From NCBI GenBank assembly GCA_030618925.1, contig JAUXCK010000113.1:1-7932 (forward strand): 7,932 bases of DNA, written 5' to 3'. Source of the DNA: Desulfobacteraceae bacterium (GTDB taxonomy: Bacteria; Desulfobacterota; Desulfobacteria; Desulfobacterales; SURF-7). Below the pieces are notes generated by a model. That model was given only the letters and a program-made list of their open reading frames with translations, did not search any database and had not been told where the DNA came from. Both the position numbers and the translations under genes were made by a program. Shown here one piece after another: positions 5,546 through 7,932 of this stretch (position 1 is its first letter; each line of letters begins with the position of its first letter).

Positions 5546-7182
5546 CAGCCCACAAACGGACGGCGCAAAACCGTATCTTTTTGCCACCTCGCGTCATCCA
5601 GAGAGGGATATTCGATATTATAATGAAGTCCACGGCTCTCTTTCCTGTGCATGGCGCATTTTATAATCAGATCCGCCACGGTTGCCAGGTTCCGCAGTTC
5701 AATAAGATCGCCTGTTACTTTGAAATCCCAATAGTATTTTTCTATCTCATCTAAAATAATTTCTGCTCGCCGCCTGGCCCGGGCCAGACGCTTGTCTGAT
5801 CGAACAATCCCTACATAACTCCACATGAATCGTCTGATTTCATCCCAATTCTGGGTCACCATCACCACCTCATCACTGTCCGTGGTACCGACTTCGTCCC
5901 ACGAAGAGATGTGCGGCATAAGAAAATCCCTTGTTTTTAATTCAGTGATGGCCTGCCCGGCGGCTGCATCAGCATATACAAGTGCCTCGAGCAGTGAATT
6001 GCTCGCAAGCCGGTTTGCACCGTGAAGCCCTGTGCATGCGGTTTCCCCCACGGCAAAAAGGCATTGAATGTCTGTCTGGCCATTCATGTCGGTGACCACT
6101 CCACCGCACATGTAGTGCGCAGCCGGTACAACCGGCACAGGGTCCCGGGTCATATCAAAACCAAATTTTTTACAGTTTTCATACAAATTTGGAAACCGGC
6201 CTTTGATAAACGTCGACGCCTTGTGGGAAATATCCAGAAATACAGACTGATCGCCGCTTTTCTTGAGTTCCGTGTCAATCGCCCGTGCCACGACATCGCG
6301 GCAGGCCAGGTCCTTTTGGGGGTCATATTTTTCCATAAATGGTTTTCCGGAAGCATCAACCAGTTGCCCGCCTTCCCCTCTGACAGCTTCAGATATTAAA
6401 AAATTTTTTGCGTCCGGATGATATAAACAAGTGGGATGAAACTGGACGAATTCAAGATTGGCCACCCTGGCACCGGCCCGGTATCCCATGGCAATTCCGT
6501 CTCCTGTGGCGATATCCGGATTGCTAGTATATAAATATACTTTCCCTGTCCCGCCTGTGGCAAGAAGCGTTATTTTTGCGTTAAATGTTTTAACCCGGCT
6601 GTTTTCCCTGTCAAGGGCATAGGCCCCACAGCAGAAATCTTCATGGGTTGTTGTGACGTGTCCACGTTTCATGCGGGTTGAATAGGTAATCAGATCAACG
6701 GCAATATGGTTTTCAAACAGCATAATCTGATCATGTTTCTTTAACCGGTCCAGTAAAACCTTTTCGACCTCCCTTCCCGTCATGTCCTGAGAATGGACGA
6801 TCCGGTTATGAGAATGGCCCCCTTCCCTTCCAAGGTCCAGATTCACCCCGTCACGATCCGACAGGGGCGTATCTTTAACATTAAAAGTAACCCCCAGATC
6901 GATGAGTTCTCTAATCCTGTCCGGCCCCTCTTTTACAACCCTTTCGACCACTTCCCGGTTGCAGAGACCGTTGCCGGAAGACAAGGTATCCTTGATATGC
7001 TGATCAAAAGAATCCAGGTTATCGAAAACAGACGCAATACCGCCCTGTGCGTAATTGGTATTGCTCTCTGATGCCTTTTTTTTTGTCACCAGGCAAACAC
7101 TACCAAAATCGGCAACTTTCAGTGCAAATAAAAGTCCCGCCACACCGCTTCCAATGATCAAAAAATCTGATTTATGTTCCAT
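5545..7182 (-). CDS. nadB: L-aspartate oxidase
   Basis: The 545-residue flavoprotein (E. coli NadB has 540) oxidises L-aspartate to iminoaspartate, which NadA condenses with dihydroxyacetone phosphate to quinolinate for NAD synthesis. The FAD-binding GSGVAGL is at 11-17, and NYAQGGIASV at 43-52 is the second flavin segment. Catalytic positions match those known from E. coli NadB: Glu120 in REGGHSHNR, His249 in FVQFHPT, Arg295 in ACRDVVARAID, His356 in AAHYMCGG and Arg391 in GANRLASNSLLE. Glu120 separates it from the related succinate dehydrogenase/fumarate reductase flavoproteins, which have Gln there. The C-terminal helical domain (about 440-545) is present. No ribosome site is visible before ATG 7182. 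A ten-codon reading frame with a duplicate of this start ends eight bases upstream, so coupled initiation is possible. nadA and nadC are not in the window. It probably shares a transcript with the SH3-domain gene 49 bases upstream. Confidence 0.97.
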   Translation of the reverse strand: MEHKSDFLIIGSGVAGLLFALKVADFGSVCLVTKKKASESNTNYAQGGIASVFDNLDSFDQHIKDTLSSGNGLCNREVVERVVKEGPDRIRELIDLGVTFNVKDTPLSDRDGVNLDLGREGGHSHNRIVHSQDMTGREVEKVLLDRLKKHDQIMLFENHIAVDLITYSTRMKRGHVTTTHEDFCCGAYALDRENSRVKTFNAKITLLATGGTGKVYLYTSNPDIATGDGIAMGYRAGARVANLEFVQFHPTCLYHPDAKNFLISEAVRGEGGQLVDASGKPFMEKYDPQKDLACRDVVARAIDTELKKSGDQSVFLDISHKASTFIKGRFPNLYENCKKFGFDMTRDPVPVVPAAHYMCGGVVTDMNGQTDIQCLFAVGETACTGLHGANRLASNSLLEALVYADAAAGQAITELKTRDFLMPHISSWDEVGTTDSDEVVMVTQNWDEIRRFMWSYVGIVRSDKRLARARRRAEIILDEIEKYYWDFKVTGDLIELRNLATVADLIIKCAMHRKESRGLHYNIEYPSLDDARWQKDTVLRRPFVG

Positions 7183-7222
7183 ATTTTGCTTAAATAATCA
7201 AAGAGTTTGATTTTTGTTCCAC
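7153..7222 (-). repeat. Decayed 40-base tandem duplication of the nadB start
   Basis: On the minus strand, bases 7222-7193 match bases 7182-7153 at 24 of 30 positions, with a 40-base period. The second copy is the first ten codons of nadB (MEHKSDFLII). The first copy reads VEQKSNSLII from a GTG and then stops. The likeness continues upstream of both starts, where each copy has TAAGC followed by an A-rich stretch, with a two-base length difference. Four of the six mismatches are transitions. Confidence 0.75.
7190..7222 (-). other. Ten-codon reading frame (VEQKSNSLII) before nadB
   Basis: This reading frame starts at GTG 7222 and stops at TAA 7192-7190. It is the upstream copy of the duplicated nadB start. 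The stop lies seven bases before the nadB ATG, close enough for terminating ribosomes to restart. There is no clear ribosome site before the GTG, so it may equally be an untranslated relic. I do not claim a functional peptide. Confidence 0.3.
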
Positions 7223-7231
7223 AGCTTGCGC

Positions 7232-7873
7232 TTAGGTCAGCAAGGATGACCGTCTCCGAGATTTTTTTGTGCTAAAGCCGATAATAAACCCGAGTAAGAG
7301 CACACCGGCACCTGCGAGCATAAGCATGATGTTTCTCTCCAACAGCTGTTCTCGCAGCTCTTTTGCCCTTTGTGATTGTTTGGAAAGCTCACCGGCCGCC
7401 TTCTCATGTTCGGCTTTCAGTTCTAAAAATTCAGTGGATTCTTTTTTGAGGGTGCTGTAATTGCTGCTGGTTTGACTCAGTGATGTCTCGCTGGTTTCAA
7501 GTTCCCTTGAAAGACGCTCATTTTCGGTCTTTAATTGCTTATTTTCCTCCTGCAGCGCTGTAGACCGGGCCAGGAGTTTTTCGTATTTTCTGGCCAACTC
7601 TCTCAGAACAAGATCGCTCGGTTTATCCGATGATATAAATCGGCTCAGGATCCAGCCTTCCATCCCATCCGACAGCTGGATAAGACTCCAGTCTCCCCCG
7701 GCTTCCAGCAGTTCCACTGCCAGCCCGGAATTCAACATCCGTACGACTTTATGATCTGTTCCAGGGCCTGTTCGCAGGGTTATCTTTATGGTATTGGTGA
7801 CATACATGGGTTCTGCCTGTGCAGCGGTGGACAGGAAAATGATAAAAAATCCAATTAAAGCAGTTGTTTTCAT
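7232..7873 (-). CDS. SH3-domain membrane-anchored protein (TIGR04211/YgiM-like)
   Basis: The 213-residue protein has the layout of the TIGR04211 family, which includes E. coli YgiM. A signal peptide at 1-20 ends in AQA. A bacterial SH3 domain at about 22-82 has ITLRTGPGTDHKVV at 31-44 and DWSLIQL then GWI at 61-75. A long coiled coil spans about 87-180, followed by one membrane helix at 182-200 and a basic tail (KKSRRR). The SH3 and coiled-coil parts should therefore lie in the periplasm, held by the C-terminal anchor. Its function is not established; SH3b domains in this setting are usually linked to peptidoglycan or envelope proteins. GGAG stands ten bases before the ATG. The 59 bases upstream show no clear promoter before the window ends. 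nadB follows 49 bases downstream, with no obvious functional link. Confidence 0.88.
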   Translation of the reverse strand: MKTTALIGFFIIFLSTAAQAEPMYVTNTIKITLRTGPGTDHKVVRMLNSGLAVELLEAGGDWSLIQLSDGMEGWILSRFISSDKPSDLVLRELARKYEKLLARSTALQEENKQLKTENERLSRELETSETSLSQTSSNYSTLKKESTEFLELKAEHEKAAGELSKQSQRAKELREQLLERNIMLMLAGAGVLLLGFIIGFSTKKSRRRSSLLT

Positions 7874-7932
7874 TAGAAATGATCTCCATTACGCTTGTCA
7901 GTGCTTAGGTGTTTAAAGTCGGATCGTAGCCA

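Noticed and set aside
6022..6399. Plus-strand open frame opposite nadB
   Set aside because: It lies antisense to the conserved NadB catalytic region; nothing suggests it is translated.
5545..7182. Succinate dehydrogenase/fumarate reductase flavoprotein instead of NadB
   Set aside because: Glu120 in REGGHS, the NadB-type length and C-terminal domain, and the absence of neighbouring sdh/frd subunits all favour L-aspartate oxidase.
1..7932. Defence island, mobile element, CRISPR array or biosynthetic cluster
   Set aside because: All eight genes are recognisable household or envelope genes with intact motifs; no transposase, integrase, repeat array, toxin-antitoxin pair or tRNA was found.

Overview
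The window looks like chromosomal DNA of a Gram-negative bacterium, most likely a sulfate-reducing deltaproteobacterium of the Desulfobacterales type. This rests on the protein wording, the moderate base composition and the ftsE-ftsX-envC cluster; no rRNA or other marker is present to fix the taxon. It is densely packed housekeeping DNA with eight protein genes, seven of them on the minus strand. I see no tRNA, rRNA, CRISPR array, insertion sequence or phage gene.

Layout, following the minus strand from the right end. A membrane-anchored SH3-domain/coiled-coil protein (7232-7873) is followed after 49 bases by nadB, L-aspartate oxidase (5545-7182). After a 206-base gap with a good sigma-70-like promoter come dnaJ (4232-5338) and, 33 bases on, queD (3830-4198). 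The plus-strand gene pyrE (3160-3717) faces queD tail to tail. A 350-base divergent spacer (2810-3159) separates pyrE from the minus-strand cell-division cluster: ftsE (2093-2809), ftsX (1203-2096), and an EnvC-like SH3/coiled-coil/LytM protein (1-1239) that runs off the left edge.

How the genes work together. FtsE and FtsX form the divisome ABC-type complex that, in known systems, drives a periplasmic coiled-coil/LytM activator of peptidoglycan amidases. The third gene here is that kind of protein, and the three reading frames overlap one after another (4 and 37 bases). pyrE (pyrimidine synthesis), nadB (NAD synthesis), queD (7-deazaguanine and possibly folate synthesis) and dnaJ (chaperone) are ordinary household functions.

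I do not see an exciting undescribed system. The points worth a second look are: a decayed 40-base tandem duplication of the start of nadB that carries its own start and stop codon; a 13-bp terminator-like stem with a competing alternative pairing in the pyrE leader; a CE-x2-HGH motif in QueD that suggests a double role in queuosine and folate synthesis; a LytM domain lacking the first zinc ligand; and an abrupt loss of similarity with a G+T-rich composition in the last 54 bases at the left edge.
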